Below, in pieces: positions 17,441 through 26,147 of a stretch of DNA of 64,000 bases. Origin of the DNA: Flavobacteriales bacterium. Its GTDB lineage: Bacteria; Bacteroidota; Bacteroidia; UBA10329. The notes beneath the pieces are model-generated. The model was not told where the DNA came from and ran no database searches. It was given only the letters and a program-made list of their open reading frames with translations. Every line of letters begins with the position of its first letter. Within the stretch, counting starts at the first letter, position 1. The position numbers and the translations under genes were made by a program. The stretch covers positions 1-64,000 of the forward strand of contig JACJZP010000011.1 of assembly GCA_020635535.1 (NCBI GenBank), read 5' to 3'.

Positions 17441-19171
17441 GTGTTGGGACAGAATACCATAAAAGCAACCGTTATCCTTATGTCCGTGGCCTTGGTTGGG
17501 CTGATCGGTATACAGGTGTATTGGATCAATAACGCGGTTAAACTGCGACAACAGAAGTTCCAATCTACCGTAAATGAGGCTCTCGGAAATGTGGTCTATC
17601 AGTACGAAAAACTGAAAACGGCCGAAAGTCTTGCCCTGAAAATGGATCTGCGCGAAAAGCGGCAACGCCTCATCTGGCAAATGGATTCCATCAATAACGC
17701 CATCATGCGCACGCAGGATAGTTTGAACCTGTTGCAGCGTTCAAAGTACAATGGCAAAAACGGCATTGCTCCAGCAGACAAGCGGGCAGGGCTCGGACAG
17801 AACGCGTATTTCTCTCCGAATGATGAGTTTTCGCAATTCTTTGCAAACGATCCCAACAGCCATTTTCAGATAAGTGTGTACGAGGAGTTTCTGGTAGATT
17901 CTGCAGGAACCTTTGTAAAACGGACACGGCAAAAGCACTTTGAGTCGCCCAATTATGGACCAATAAGAAAGCCCGTACTACCAGAGTCAGAAGATGAAGC
18001 GGCCTATTACTTGGATTCTTTGAAACAGGCCCAAACCATGAACCTGCACTGGTTAGAGAAACGGGCCGATATGGTGAACGAGATCTTTGAGGAGATCGTG
18101 AGTGTTGACCTCTACGACCGTGCAGACCAGATAGACACCGTTGCGTTAGACTCACTGCTACAGCAACAGCTGAAAGACAAGGGCATTGGTGCAGATTACG
18201 TTTACGGCATCTTCGACCCATTCATGAACGCATATCATGTGGTAGGCTCACGCGAAGATTACAATGGCATTCTGGCCTCTCCACATAAGGTCAATCTCAC
18301 TCCTGGAAACGTGTTCAGCCAACCTAAATTCCTGAGCATCTTCTTCCCAAACCAGAACAAGTACCTACTGCGTACCATGTGGCTGTTGCTTACCATATCG
18401 GCCATGTTCATTCTGGTCATCATCTTCTCATTCTCATTCACTGTTTCAACCATCATCAGGCAGAAGAAAGTGTCAGAGATCAAGAACGATTTCATCAATA
18501 ATATGACCCATGAGCTGAAAACACCGATCAGCACCATTTCATTGGCATGCCAGGCGCTCAGCGACCCAGACATAAAGAACCGCGAGGGGATTGTGGACAA
18601 CTACATTAACGTGATTGCCGATGAGAACAAACGCCTTGCAATGGTGGTGGAAAATGTGCTACGCACCGCAGTTATGGACAAGGGCGAACTCAAACTGAAG
18701 ATCGTTGACCTTGATATGAACGAAATGGTCAGTCAAGTACTTCAGAACATGAAGATCCAACTAGAGCAGAGAGGCGGTCAGTTCATAACCGATCTACAGG
18801 CAACGGAAACTATGGTTCAGGCCGACAGAATTCACCTTACAAATGTGATCTTCAATCTCGTTGACAATGCTTTGAAATACACAGAAAAGATTCCGTTGAT
18901 CAAGGTTGGAACACGAAACGAGAAGAATGGAATTGTGATCTACGTTGAGGACAACGGAATAGGAATTTCCAAAGAGAACCAGAGCAAGGTGTTCGATAAG
19001 CTTTACCGCGTACCGACCGGAAACATCCACAACGTGAAGGGTTTTGGCCTTGGCCTGAGCTACGTGAAAGCCATTGTTGACAAGCATAACGGTTGGATAA
19101 ACCTCCGTAGCGAACTCAACAAGGGCAGCCGATTTGAAATATTCATCCCCCATAAATACAACCAATTATGA
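17441..19171 (+). CDS. Membrane sensor histidine kinase
   Basis: About 576 residues. Two membrane segments (VILMSVALVGLIGIQVYWI near the N-terminus and MWLLLTISAMFILVIIF near residue 310) enclose a ~270-residue periplasmic sensor region with coiled-coil character. The kinase core follows: H-box MTHELKTPISTI, N-box LVDNALKYT, and G-boxes DNGIGIS and GFGLGLSYVKAI. There is no HAMP domain. The start may be the GTG at 17441 or the TTG at 17444. It overlaps the response regulator by 4 nt. The input signal is unknown. Confidence 0.9.
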   Translation: MLGQNTIKATVILMSVALVGLIGIQVYWINNAVKLRQQKFQSTVNEALGNVVYQYEKLKTAESLALKMDLREKRQRLIWQMDSINNAIMRTQDSLNLLQRSKYNGKNGIAPADKRAGLGQNAYFSPNDEFSQFFANDPNSHFQISVYEEFLVDSAGTFVKRTRQKHFESPNYGPIRKPVLPESEDEAAYYLDSLKQAQTMNLHWLEKRADMVNEIFEEIVSVDLYDRADQIDTVALDSLLQQQLKDKGIGADYVYGIFDPFMNAYHVVGSREDYNGILASPHKVNLTPGNVFSQPKFLSIFFPNQNKYLLRTMWLLLTISAMFILVIIFSFSFTVSTIIRQKKVSEIKNDFINNMTHELKTPISTISLACQALSDPDIKNREGIVDNYINVIADENKRLAMVVENVLRTAVMDKGELKLKIVDLDMNEMVSQVLQNMKIQLEQRGGQFITDLQATETMVQADRIHLTNVIFNLVDNALKYTEKIPLIKVGTRNEKNGIVIYVEDNGIGISKENQSKVFDKLYRVPTGNIHNVKGFGLGLSYVKAIVDKHNGWINLRSELNKGSRFEIFIPHKYNQL

Positions 19172-19869
19172 GCGCAGAGAAAATAAACGTACTGTTGGCA
19201 GAAGACGACCCGAATCTGGGCATGCTGCTTAGAGAATACCTGAATGCTAAAGGCTACGAAACAGCTTTGGCTGAAAACGGAAAGGTTGCTTATGAGATGT
19301 TCATGCAAGGTGGATTCGACCTCTGTATTTTGGATGTGATGATGCCGATAAAGGACGGTTTCACGCTTGCGGAAGACATCCGCCAGACAGACAAGCATGT
19401 TCCGATCATTTTCCTGACGGCCAAGAGCATGAAGGATGATAAAATGAAAGGGTTCCAATCTGGTGCAGACGATTACATAACCAAGCCATTCAGTATGGAT
19501 GAACTGCTTATGCGTATGCAGGCCATTCTTCGAAGAACAATTCCTGAGGTTGGTAAGGCCAAGAAGAAGGATACCATAAAAGTGGGCAGCTTCGATTTTG
19601 ATTTTGACAAGCAGCTTCTTATTCTGGACGGCAAAGAACAACGGCTTACCACTAAAGAAGCCAACCTGTTATTGATGTTCTGCGAAAACCGATATGATGT
19701 ACTAGACAGAAACTATGCGCTGAACAAGGTTTGGGGTGATGACAATTACTACAACTCCCGCAGTATGGACGTTTACATTGCCAAGCTGAGAAAATACCTT
19801 TCCCTTGACCCGGATGTGGAGTTGGTGAACGTGCACGGAAAAGGATTCAAGCTTTTAGCTAAGGAATAG
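19168..19869 (+). CDS. OmpR/PhoB-family response regulator
   Basis: This 233-residue regulator has a receiver domain with LAEDDPNLG, phosphoacceptor Asp in CILDVMMPIKDGF, Thr in FLTAKS and Lys in YITKPFS. A winged-helix DNA-binding domain follows (LTTKEANLLLMFCENRY, SRSMDVYIAKLRKYL, NVHGKGFKLL). ATGA overlap with the kinase identifies it as the cognate partner. Kinase-regulator pairs of this layout in Bacteroidota resemble RprXY; orthology is not established here. Confidence 0.92.
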   Translation: MSAEKINVLLAEDDPNLGMLLREYLNAKGYETALAENGKVAYEMFMQGGFDLCILDVMMPIKDGFTLAEDIRQTDKHVPIIFLTAKSMKDDKMKGFQSGADDYITKPFSMDELLMRMQAILRRTIPEVGKAKKKDTIKVGSFDFDFDKQLLILDGKEQRLTTKEANLLLMFCENRYDVLDRNYALNKVWGDDNYYNSRSMDVYIAKLRKYLSLDPDVELVNVHGKGFKLLAKE

Positions 19870-19930
19870 GCTAACCTCTGTCAGCTTTGTGGCGTAGGAA
19901 TTCTGTACATTCAGATATTCCATTGCGCTG

Positions 19931-20242
19931 ATGCATTATATCATGTTCTCAAGGGGGCTCAAACCTGACCAACCAAGTTCACTTCTTGAGATTTCGGCAA
20001 TTCCTGAACTGAAACTGATACACTTTGGTGACTATGACAGGCTCACTCAGTTGTATGTATTGGAAGGTCCTTTCAGACCTGTTGTGAGCGAATTTGAACA
20101 CATCAAGGATAGAGAGGGGCCCTCTTGCGTATATGTTGGCGAAGGAGATGTTCCGTTCGACCTGGAAGATGCTCACACTTGGGTTTGGAAAGAGTTCATC
20201 AAGCAAACAGGCATGACCTACATCCCAACTGTTTCACTATAA
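19931..20242 (+). CDS. Uncharacterised small protein
   Basis: A 103-residue soluble protein with no signal peptide and no motif I recognise. It is acidic, with several aromatic residues (YDRLTQLYVLEGPF, DAHTWVWKEF). It follows the response regulator by about 60 nt without an obvious promoter and ends convergently, overlapping the SDR gene by 6 nt. The start at 19931 is the first ATG; another Met four residues later is possible. Treated as a probable real gene because of its length and lack of overlap. Confidence 0.5.
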   Translation: MHYIMFSRGLKPDQPSSLLEISAIPELKLIHFGDYDRLTQLYVLEGPFRPVVSEFEHIKDREGPSCVYVGEGDVPFDLEDAHTWVWKEFIKQTGMTYIPTVSL

Positions 20243-21025
20243 GCAGCCCGTTCTTCCACCATCAACCGGAACATTGATGCCGTTAATGTAACCAGCCAAT
20301 GGCGATGCAAGGAACGTGGCTGCGGCAGCCACTTCCCACGGTTGAGCAAATCGCGCAGCAGGAACTTGGGCACGCATGGCGTTGGCAACCTCCTCTTCTG
20401 ATTTACCTGTTTTAGATGCCTTATTGCTGATAATACTTGTAAGCCGTTCTGTTTCTGTGGCTCCAGGTAGTACGTTATTCACGGTAATGCCGAATTGGCC
20501 CAACTCGTTTGCCAATGTTTTGCTCCAATTGGCCACGGCACCTCGAATGGTATTCGAAACTCCCAATCCAGTCAACGGAATCTTTACTGAAGTGGAAATA
20601 ATGTTTATGATACGTCCATAACCCTCTGCTTTCATTCCGCCAACCACTGCCTGCACCAATATGTGATTGCACATCAAGTGCGAACGGAACGCACGTTCGA
20701 ACTCATCCAACTCCGCATCAATGGCCAACCCTCCCGGAGGGCCGCCTGTATTGTTCAGAAGAATATGATAAGGATTGGCTGATTTCATATGATTCTCCAC
20801 CACGATCTTCAGCGCTTCGGGTTTACTGAAATCCGCTACAAGGTAATCGTGGGTCTGGCCCGCACTTGAATCCAACTGGCTACAGACCCCTTTCAACTTC
20901 TCTTCATTCCTGGCAAGCAGCGTTACGGTAGCTCCGGCTTCAGCCAATTGCATGGCTACGGCTTTGCCAATTCCAGCTGTACTTCCGCTTACCAGCGCGC
21001 GCTTTCCTGTTAGATCGATCTTCAT
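20237..21025 (-). CDS. SDR-family protein with altered catalytic site
   Basis: A 262-residue Rossmann-fold protein: GSTAGIGKAVAMQLAEAG, LLNNTGGPPGGL, INIISTSV, VNNVLPGATETERL and a C-terminal INGINVPVDGG. The NAG(A) motif reads NNTGG. The catalytic Tyr-x3-Lys is replaced: aligned from the conserved WSKTLANEL helix, the positions read Ser and Arg (SNTIR). This matches a known SDR subgroup resembling beta-ketoacyl reductases but lacking the full tetrad, so the activity is uncertain. It lies next to, and diverges from, the 3-hydroxyanthranilate dioxygenase gene. Confidence 0.82.
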   Translation of the reverse strand: MKIDLTGKRALVSGSTAGIGKAVAMQLAEAGATVTLLARNEEKLKGVCSQLDSSAGQTHDYLVADFSKPEALKIVVENHMKSANPYHILLNNTGGPPGGLAIDAELDEFERAFRSHLMCNHILVQAVVGGMKAEGYGRIINIISTSVKIPLTGLGVSNTIRGAVANWSKTLANELGQFGITVNNVLPGATETERLTSIISNKASKTGKSEEEVANAMRAQVPAARFAQPWEVAAAATFLASPLAGYINGINVPVDGGRTGCL

Positions 21026-21039
21026 CTTCGGGCTTTGGT

Positions 21040-21047
21040 CAAAGCTA
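21040..21047 (-). promoter_or_regulatory. -7 element (TAGCTTTG) for the SDR gene
   Basis: An exact TAnnTTTG match on the minus strand, 14 nt before the SDR start codon. It lies in the divergent gap shared with the dioxygenase gene. Confidence 0.6.
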
Positions 21048-21084
21048 CTTGAATTTCCTTACTTTGACCGAAACGAAACCTATC

Positions 21085-21615
21085 ATGGCAATACGCAGAC
21101 CTTTCAATCTTAAACAGTGGATAGACGACAACCGCGACCTACTGAAACCACCCGTTTCCAACAAAAATCTATATACAGAGGCAGGAGATTACATTGTAAT
21201 GATAGTTGGCGGCCCGAATGCCCGAAAGGACTATCATTACAACGAAACGGAGGAACTTTTCTACCAACTGGAAGGCGATATCAATGTTCGGATACAGGAA
21301 GATGGAAAGGCGGTGGATGTTCCGATCAAGGAAGGTGAAATGTTCCTGCTTCCGGCCAAGGTTCCGCATTCTCCAGGCAGAAGCGAGGGTTCAGTTGGTT
21401 TGGTCATTGAACGAGTGCGCATCGGTACCGAAATGAAAGACGGTTTGATGTGGTTTTGCGATAAATGCAACAACAAATTGCACGAAACCTATTTCCCGCT
21501 TACCAATATTGAGAAGGATTTTCTGCCGCGTTTCCGCGAGTTCTATGGATCGGAAAAACTTCGAACCTGTTCTAACTGCGGACACGTAATGGAAACCGAC
21601 CCTCGCTTCGTTTAG
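21085..21615 (+). CDS. nbaC: 3-hydroxyanthranilate 3,4-dioxygenase
   Basis: A cupin enzyme of 176 residues that opens the ring of 3-hydroxyanthranilate to 2-amino-3-carboxymuconate semialdehyde. The catalytic Fe ligands are the His and Glu in DYHYNETEELFYQ and the His in KVPHSPGR. A C-terminal rubredoxin-like iron site has CDKC and CSNC, as in bacterial 3-HAO. The ATG at 21085 starts the conserved AIRRPFNLKQWIDDN segment; the TTG 36 nt upstream is not needed. It is followed by a strong terminator. With the aldehyde dehydrogenase at 15.9-17.4 kb it suggests a tryptophan/kynurenine degradation or quinolinate branch. Confidence 0.93.
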   Translation: MAIRRPFNLKQWIDDNRDLLKPPVSNKNLYTEAGDYIVMIVGGPNARKDYHYNETEELFYQLEGDINVRIQEDGKAVDVPIKEGEMFLLPAKVPHSPGRSEGSVGLVIERVRIGTEMKDGLMWFCDKCNNKLHETYFPLTNIEKDFLPRFREFYGSEKLRTCSNCGHVMETDPRFV

Positions 21616-21632
21616 AAATGGTGATAAAAAAG

Positions 21633-21659
21633 AAAGGCTCCCAAATTGGGAGCCTTTTT
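21633..21659. terminator. Bidirectional rho-independent terminator
   Basis: A 12-bp AT-flanked stem (AAAGGCTCCCAA with its complement) is followed by T5 on the plus strand and preceded by A-rich sequence. It serves the dioxygenase gene and the convergent secreted-protein gene. Confidence 0.88.
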
Positions 21660-21679
21660 CATTTCAATCGCATGATCAA

Positions 21680-22813
21680 TTATTTGATCACGCTCAATCT
21701 TGAAGTGTGCGCAACCTTCCCTGCTTCGTCTACCATTTGGAAAACGTAAAGTCCGGTTGAAAGTCCATTAAGGCTCACTGATTGACCGTCAATGGTCAAC
21801 AACTCTGTAACGAGCAGTTTTCCGGTCATGTCATATACATTGAACTCATAGATGTCTCCTCCTGTTCTAACACGAATAAAATCGGTGGTAGGATTAGGAT
21901 AGATGACATTCTGACCAGCAGCAACGATTTCTTCAACACCTGTACAACACTGGCTCTGACCAGATTTGTGGGTTGCCGAGATCGGAGTTCCATTGGCTTC
22001 TGTAGTAATATCGGCCACATAATAACCCAATTCCTTACTCACAAAACGTGTTCTGTAAACAGTTACATTGCTTGGAACCCCAATCAGACCTTCAACGAAT
22101 GAAGGAGGTCTTTCCCATCCGTTGGAAGCGGTCCAGCCCCAAAGTGTATCTATGCTGGTTTCTACCACTTCCATTTTCAAAACATTATGCGTTCCACCAA
22201 GTGCATCGGTCAAGGTGCCATCGCCAACAATTTCAGCTTCGTAATAGACAATCCGCTTCACTTGAACTGAGTCTGGGTCCCAGAAACTCGCAAACTGAGC
22301 AGGAACCAGACCGTCAGAGAAGAATTTTCCTTCAAAATGTGCAGTATCCATTAGAACAGGAGAGTTAACTGATGCTGGAAATTCAAAAAGTGTCCAAGGG
22401 TCTTGCGCAACAAGTGCAACCTCTATTGGAATTGGACTTCCCAACTGACCAGCGAAATCGCCACCAAGGCCGATTACCTCCACAGAACCCGCGCCTACTG
22501 ATGTGAAAGCATAGATTCCGCCAATTTGATCCACCGCTACGTCAGCTGTTGGGAATGAAGACCCCCCCTGAACTGTTGATGGGTCGTAAAAACCGACATC
22601 AAAAAGATCGTCTGTTTCCAATGTAGAGCAGTCAAATGTCTGACCTGATCCTGTAGAGCCCATGTCAAATGTCAGCGTATCATCTGAAATGTCTGCATCA
22701 TCACCAAACGTGATCACATCTCCCACGCCTGCAAAGTCAGCCTGGTCGATAACAACCTGGGCATTGGCCGAGGCAATTGTTCCAAGAACAAAAAATGGTA
22801 TTAGTTTTTTCAT
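21680..22813 (-). CDS. Secreted protein with type IX secretion (Por) C-terminal tail
   Basis: 377 residues from MKKLIPFFVLG: Sec signal peptide ending near ANAQ, then a ~270-residue region of unknown function rich in Asp, Gly and Val, and a C-terminal T9SS type A sorting domain (VIYPNPTTDFIRVR, NVYDMTGKLL, GLSTGLYVFQM). T9SS cargo is exported across the outer membrane and often surface-attached. The ATG at 22813 is used because it gives a normal signal peptide; two further start codons upstream add only polar residues. The function of the central region is not known. Confidence 0.82.
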   Translation of the reverse strand: MKKLIPFFVLGTIASANAQVVIDQADFAGVGDVITFGDDADISDDTLTFDMGSTGSGQTFDCSTLETDDLFDVGFYDPSTVQGGSSFPTADVAVDQIGGIYAFTSVGAGSVEVIGLGGDFAGQLGSPIPIEVALVAQDPWTLFEFPASVNSPVLMDTAHFEGKFFSDGLVPAQFASFWDPDSVQVKRIVYYEAEIVGDGTLTDALGGTHNVLKMEVVETSIDTLWGWTASNGWERPPSFVEGLIGVPSNVTVYRTRFVSKELGYYVADITTEANGTPISATHKSGQSQCCTGVEEIVAAGQNVIYPNPTTDFIRVRTGGDIYEFNVYDMTGKLLVTELLTIDGQSVSLNGLSTGLYVFQMVDEAGKVAHTSRLSVIK

Positions 22814-22834
22814 AGTTGTGTTATTGTTGAGCAT

Positions 22835-22842
22835 CAAATGTA
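22835..22842 (-). promoter_or_regulatory. -7 element (TACATTTG) for the T9SS cargo gene
   Basis: An exact TAnnTTTG match on the minus strand, 21 nt before the ATG at 22813. It lies 15 nt from the opposing uvrC -7 element. Confidence 0.6.
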
Positions 22843-22857
22843 CACAATGCGCCCGTT

Positions 22858-22865
22858 TATATTTG
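22858..22865 (+). promoter_or_regulatory. -7 element (TATATTTG) for uvrC
   Basis: An exact TAnnTTTG match ending 4 nt before the uvrC GTG. A transcript starting at the usual distance would begin at or next to the start codon, implying a leaderless mRNA. Confidence 0.55.
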
Positions 22866-22869
22866 TACT

Positions 22870-24684
22870 GTGAGCGTCAATCAGGCACCCGAGCATATTC
22901 AGACCCTTCTGAAGACGATTCCCGAGTCTCCGGGGGTCTATCAGTATTTCGATGCTGACGGAACCATCATCTACGTTGGGAAGGCCAAGAATCTGAAGAA
23001 ACGCGTGTCGTCCTACTTCACGAAAGACCGATACGATAGCCGCAAAACGGCCATTCTGGTCAGGCAGATTCGCGACATCAAGTTCATTGTAGTGAACTCT
23101 GAGTTGGATGCGCTGCTCTTGGAGAACAATCTGATCAAGCAGCATCAGCCCAAGTACAACGTGATGCTGAAGGACGATAAGACCTATCCGTGGATCTGCA
23201 TCAAGAAAGAGCCATACCCGCGTGTTTTCCCAACGAGGAGAGTGGTGCGCGATGGCTCGCAGTACTTCGGGCCGTACGCCAATGTGAAGATGATGCACAC
23301 GCTTTTGGAACTGGTGCGGCAGTTGTACCCGTTGCGCACATGCAACTTGAAACTCACGCAAGAGAATATTGAGGCTGAGAAATTCAAAGTGTGTTTGGAA
23401 TTCCACATCGGCAACTGCAAAGGGCCGTGCGTGGGCAAACAGACGGAGGAAGATTACGACCTCGCCATTCAGAATGTGAAGAAGATCATCCGAGGCAACA
23501 TCCGCGAAGTGCGCGAACACCTTCAAACCCTCATGACCGAATTTGCCGAGAAACTGGAGTTTGAGGAAGCGCAACTCGTCAAGGAGAAACTCGAAATACT
23601 GGAGAAATTCCAAAGCAAATCGGCTGTGGTAAGCCCCGTGGTATCGGATGCCGATGTGTTCTCCATCGTTTCAGACGTGAAATCGGCCTACGTCAATTAC
23701 ATGCGGGTCATTGAAGGTGCTATCGTGCAGGCACACACCATCGAACTGAAAAAGAAACTGGACGAAACCGATGAGGAACTGCTGGAAATGGCGGTCATCG
23801 AGCTTTCGCAACGCTTCCAGTCGGATGCCAAGGAATACATCCTCCCGTTCGAACTAAACCTCGAAATTCCGAACGTGAAAATCACCGTTCCGCAGCGGGG
23901 CGACCGCAGCACGCTGCTCAAACTTTCGCAACGCAATGCCCTCACGTACAAGCGCGACAAGGACAAACAGACCGAGATCCTCGACCCCGAACGCAACGTA
24001 ACGCGCATCATGGAGCAGATGCAGAAAGACCTACGCATGAAGGAGCAGCCGCGCCACATTGAGTGTTTCGACAACTCCAACATACAGGGCAATTACCCCG
24101 TGGCGGCCATGGTGTGTTTCCGCAACGGCAAGCCGTACAAGAGCGACTACCGCCATTTCAACATCAAAACCGTGGAGGGCCCAGACGATTTCGCCTCCAT
24201 GGAAGAAGTGGTCTACAGGCGCTACAAACGCATGTTGGATGAGGGCATTCCGCTGCCGCAGCTCATCGTTATCGATGGCGGCAAGGGCCAACTGAGCAGC
24301 GCGGTAAAGAGCCTCGACAAACTGGGGCTGCGCGGCAAGATCACCATCATCGGCATTGCCAAAAAGCTGGAAGAGATCTATTTCCCAGGCGATTCGGTGC
24401 CGCTGTACATCGACAAGCGTTCGGAAACGCTCAAGATCATACAGCATGCGCGCAACGAGGCGCACCGTTTCGGCATTACGCACCACCGTAACAAGCGCGC
24501 CAAGGCCACGGTCAAGTCAGAGCTTACCGACATCAAAGGCATCAGCTACAAGAGTTCGCAGCAGTTGCTATGGAAATTCCGTTCGGTAAAGAAGATCAAA
24601 GAAGCCACCGAGGCCGAACTGGCCGAAGCCGTTGGCAAGGCCAAAGCGAAGATTGTTTTTGAGCATTTCCACCAAGAAGGGTAA
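22870..24684 (+). CDS. uvrC: Excinuclease ABC subunit C
   Basis: This 604-residue nuclease makes both incisions in nucleotide excision repair with UvrB. Domains in order: GIY-YIG nuclease (PGVYQYFDADG, IIYVGKAKNLKKRV), Cys-containing middle part (CLEFHIGNCKGPC), UVR/UvrB-binding helix pair (EFAEKLEFEEAQLVKEKLE), RNase H-like nuclease (IECFDNSNIQG, VIDGGKGQLSSA, ARNEAHRFGITHHR) and tandem helix-hairpin-helix at the end. Length is normal. The start is GTG. Its codons in the second half are more GC-rich than those of its neighbours. Confidence 0.96.
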   Translation: MSVNQAPEHIQTLLKTIPESPGVYQYFDADGTIIYVGKAKNLKKRVSSYFTKDRYDSRKTAILVRQIRDIKFIVVNSELDALLLENNLIKQHQPKYNVMLKDDKTYPWICIKKEPYPRVFPTRRVVRDGSQYFGPYANVKMMHTLLELVRQLYPLRTCNLKLTQENIEAEKFKVCLEFHIGNCKGPCVGKQTEEDYDLAIQNVKKIIRGNIREVREHLQTLMTEFAEKLEFEEAQLVKEKLEILEKFQSKSAVVSPVVSDADVFSIVSDVKSAYVNYMRVIEGAIVQAHTIELKKKLDETDEELLEMAVIELSQRFQSDAKEYILPFELNLEIPNVKITVPQRGDRSTLLKLSQRNALTYKRDKDKQTEILDPERNVTRIMEQMQKDLRMKEQPRHIECFDNSNIQGNYPVAAMVCFRNGKPYKSDYRHFNIKTVEGPDDFASMEEVVYRRYKRMLDEGIPLPQLIVIDGGKGQLSSAVKSLDKLGLRGKITIIGIAKKLEEIYFPGDSVPLYIDKRSETLKIIQHARNEAHRFGITHHRNKRAKATVKSELTDIKGISYKSSQQLLWKFRSVKKIKEATEAELAEAVGKAKAKIVFEHFHQEG

Positions 24685-24734
24685 AACGGGAAAAAGGAAA
24701 TTCGGGAAAAGGTTATTGAATGTGTTGAAAATGA

Positions 24735-24764
24735 AGAAAGCCCGACCAGTTGGTCGGGCTTTCT
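24735..24764. terminator. Bidirectional terminator between uvrC and the convergent gene
   Basis: A 14-bp perfect inverted repeat (AGAAAGCCCGACCA and its complement) spaced by GT, flanked by A- and T-rich tracts. It serves uvrC and the minus-strand gene ending at 24788. Confidence 0.88.
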
Positions 24765-24787
24765 TCTGCCAAAATTTATGAGGAATA

Positions 24788-25762
24788 TTAATCTATTCCG
24801 AAGCAATAGACGAAATCAGGCGTACTTAAGGCATATTCACCTGAACGAAGCGGTTGATCAACCGCAATTAAATAATATCCATTAGCCAACTTTTTGTAAG
24901 ACAGGGCAAGCCCCACCATATTTGTTCCTGTCACTCCAATCGTTGCTTTTCCCATAATGTATTCCCTATTTCCCCGTCTCTCGTTCTTCTGGAACTCAAG
25001 AAGTGTAAACAAACTTGATGGGTCACTCCCTTCAGGGTCAACCTTAACAACAACTAAAATTTTGGATCCATTCTTGAAGCGAACATTAGACTTTATCCCT
25101 GGTGCAAATGCAAGTGCTTCAGCCGAGAATAAACCTGTGGACCTACCCATGGTTTGAAGCTTTGTCTTCTCAAAAGACTTAACTAGCGAACAGGCCTCTC
25201 CGTCAATCCAATATGGTTGATTCGCAAAGTCTGGACGAAGCGCGGAGCATTTTTCAGATGGCGAAAGTTCAAACTGAAAACCATAAACTTCATCTGATGA
25301 AAAAGCACCACCTCCATCGCTGGATGACATTGCCTTCTTTAACACCTCAATTAGCTTTGAGGCCGCTTCACTTGATGCAACTGCAATTTTCACGTTTGGG
25401 ACCCCTCCTTTTGCCTCACCCTTTCGCATCTTCACTAGTTGCTGTTCCGGATTTGAAACTGTAACCAAAACATACATTGAAGGCCCTTCCGTGACCTCTT
25501 TAAGGTCAGAGGTGATTATACCAGACAAATCCAAACGATAACTATAATTCATCTCCATGCCTCTATCGGTTGTTTTCTTAATGTCGAGATTGATAGTCGT
25601 GCCAATGTCCGGTGTTGCGTTCTGAACGAAGGTGAAATCCTTGTTACTCACATTGGAGATATGTTCATTGATTCGCGCACAAACTTTTGTCAAATCAATT
25701 TGGGCAGTAGCGGACCCACTAATCAGACAAAATGCCAACAGCAATCCAAAAGCAGTCTTCAT
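24788..25762 (-). CDS. Uncharacterised secreted protein
   Basis: A 324-residue protein with a clear signal peptide (KTAFGLLLAFCLISGSATAQ). The mature protein has no lipobox, no T9SS tail and no motif I recognise. It contains VCARINEHISNVSNKDF near the start and four or five cysteines, some of which may form disulfides. It may be a periplasmic protein. It stands alone, with a terminator downstream. I see no good promoter match in the ~85 nt upstream. Confidence 0.65.
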   Translation of the reverse strand: MKTAFGLLLAFCLISGSATAQIDLTKVCARINEHISNVSNKDFTFVQNATPDIGTTINLDIKKTTDRGMEMNYSYRLDLSGIITSDLKEVTEGPSMYVLVTVSNPEQQLVKMRKGEAKGGVPNVKIAVASSEAASKLIEVLKKAMSSSDGGGAFSSDEVYGFQFELSPSEKCSALRPDFANQPYWIDGEACSLVKSFEKTKLQTMGRSTGLFSAEALAFAPGIKSNVRFKNGSKILVVVKVDPEGSDPSSLFTLLEFQKNERRGNREYIMGKATIGVTGTNMVGLALSYKKLANGYYLIAVDQPLRSGEYALSTPDFVYCFGID

Positions 25763-25848
25763 AATTTTTAGTTTTAAGGGTTGTCTTTATCGATGAAAAA
25801 TACACTTTGGTCGAAAGTATTAAAAATTCTTTGTTGACGTTCTTATAT

Positions 25849-25941
25849 GATACAAATGGCAATCCGCCCAGCGGCATCTATCTGGTAGAGGTGTTTACAC
25901 AGAACGGCCAGCGCTCGGTGCAGAAGGTGGTGGTGGAGTAA
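25849..25941 (+). pseudogene. Remnant of a type IX secretion C-terminal tail
   Basis: The reading frame encodes a ~30-residue piece, PPSGIYLVEVFTQNG followed by QRSVQKVVVE and a stop, which is the end of a T9SS type A sorting domain. No start codon or body of a cargo protein precedes it, although the frame stays open for some codons upstream. It is best read as the surviving 3' end of a deleted surface-protein gene, now followed by hairpin repeats. Confidence 0.65.
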
Positions 25942-25947
25942 TAAAAA

Positions 25948-26062
25948 ACCTCCCCCAGCCCCTCCTTTCCAGGAGGGGAGCTGTCTCTTCGTTCAAACGT
26001 TGGATCAGCGCGCCAATTCTCCCCCTTCGAAAGGGGGAGTGGCCGCAGGCCGAGGGGGTCAA
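25948..26062. repeat. Composite GC-rich hairpin repeat
   Basis: Two hairpins within 115 nt: CCCCTCCT/AGGAGGGG (25959-25978) with a TTCC loop, and CTCCCCCTT/AAGGGGGAG (26019-26039) with a CGA loop, followed by GGCCGCAGGCC and GAGGGGGTC. The C-run and G-run outer ends make the whole unit roughly palindromic. Elements of this appearance are dispersed in many Bacteroidota genomes, by recollection. It lies in a gene-free stretch of about 380 nt (25763-26147) that also holds a T9SS-tail remnant. Confidence 0.7.
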
Positions 26063-26125
26063 TTATCAAAACTTCCTTGTGTAATACTCTTGTCTCTCTT
26101 TCCGTTAGTGGCATACTATTCGCTC

Positions 26126-26133
26126 TACCTTCG
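26126..26133 (+). promoter_or_regulatory. Candidate -7 element (TACCTTCG)
   Basis: TAnnTTTG with C at position 7, 14 nt before the ATG at 26148; the same variant is seen at 2604. Confidence 0.4.
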
Positions 26134-26147
26134 GAAAAACTCAAGCC

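Noticed and set aside
22834..23613. Minus-strand open frame (259 codons) opposite uvrC
   Set aside because: The sense strand encodes unmistakable UvrC domains; the antisense frame has no recognisable domain or promoter.
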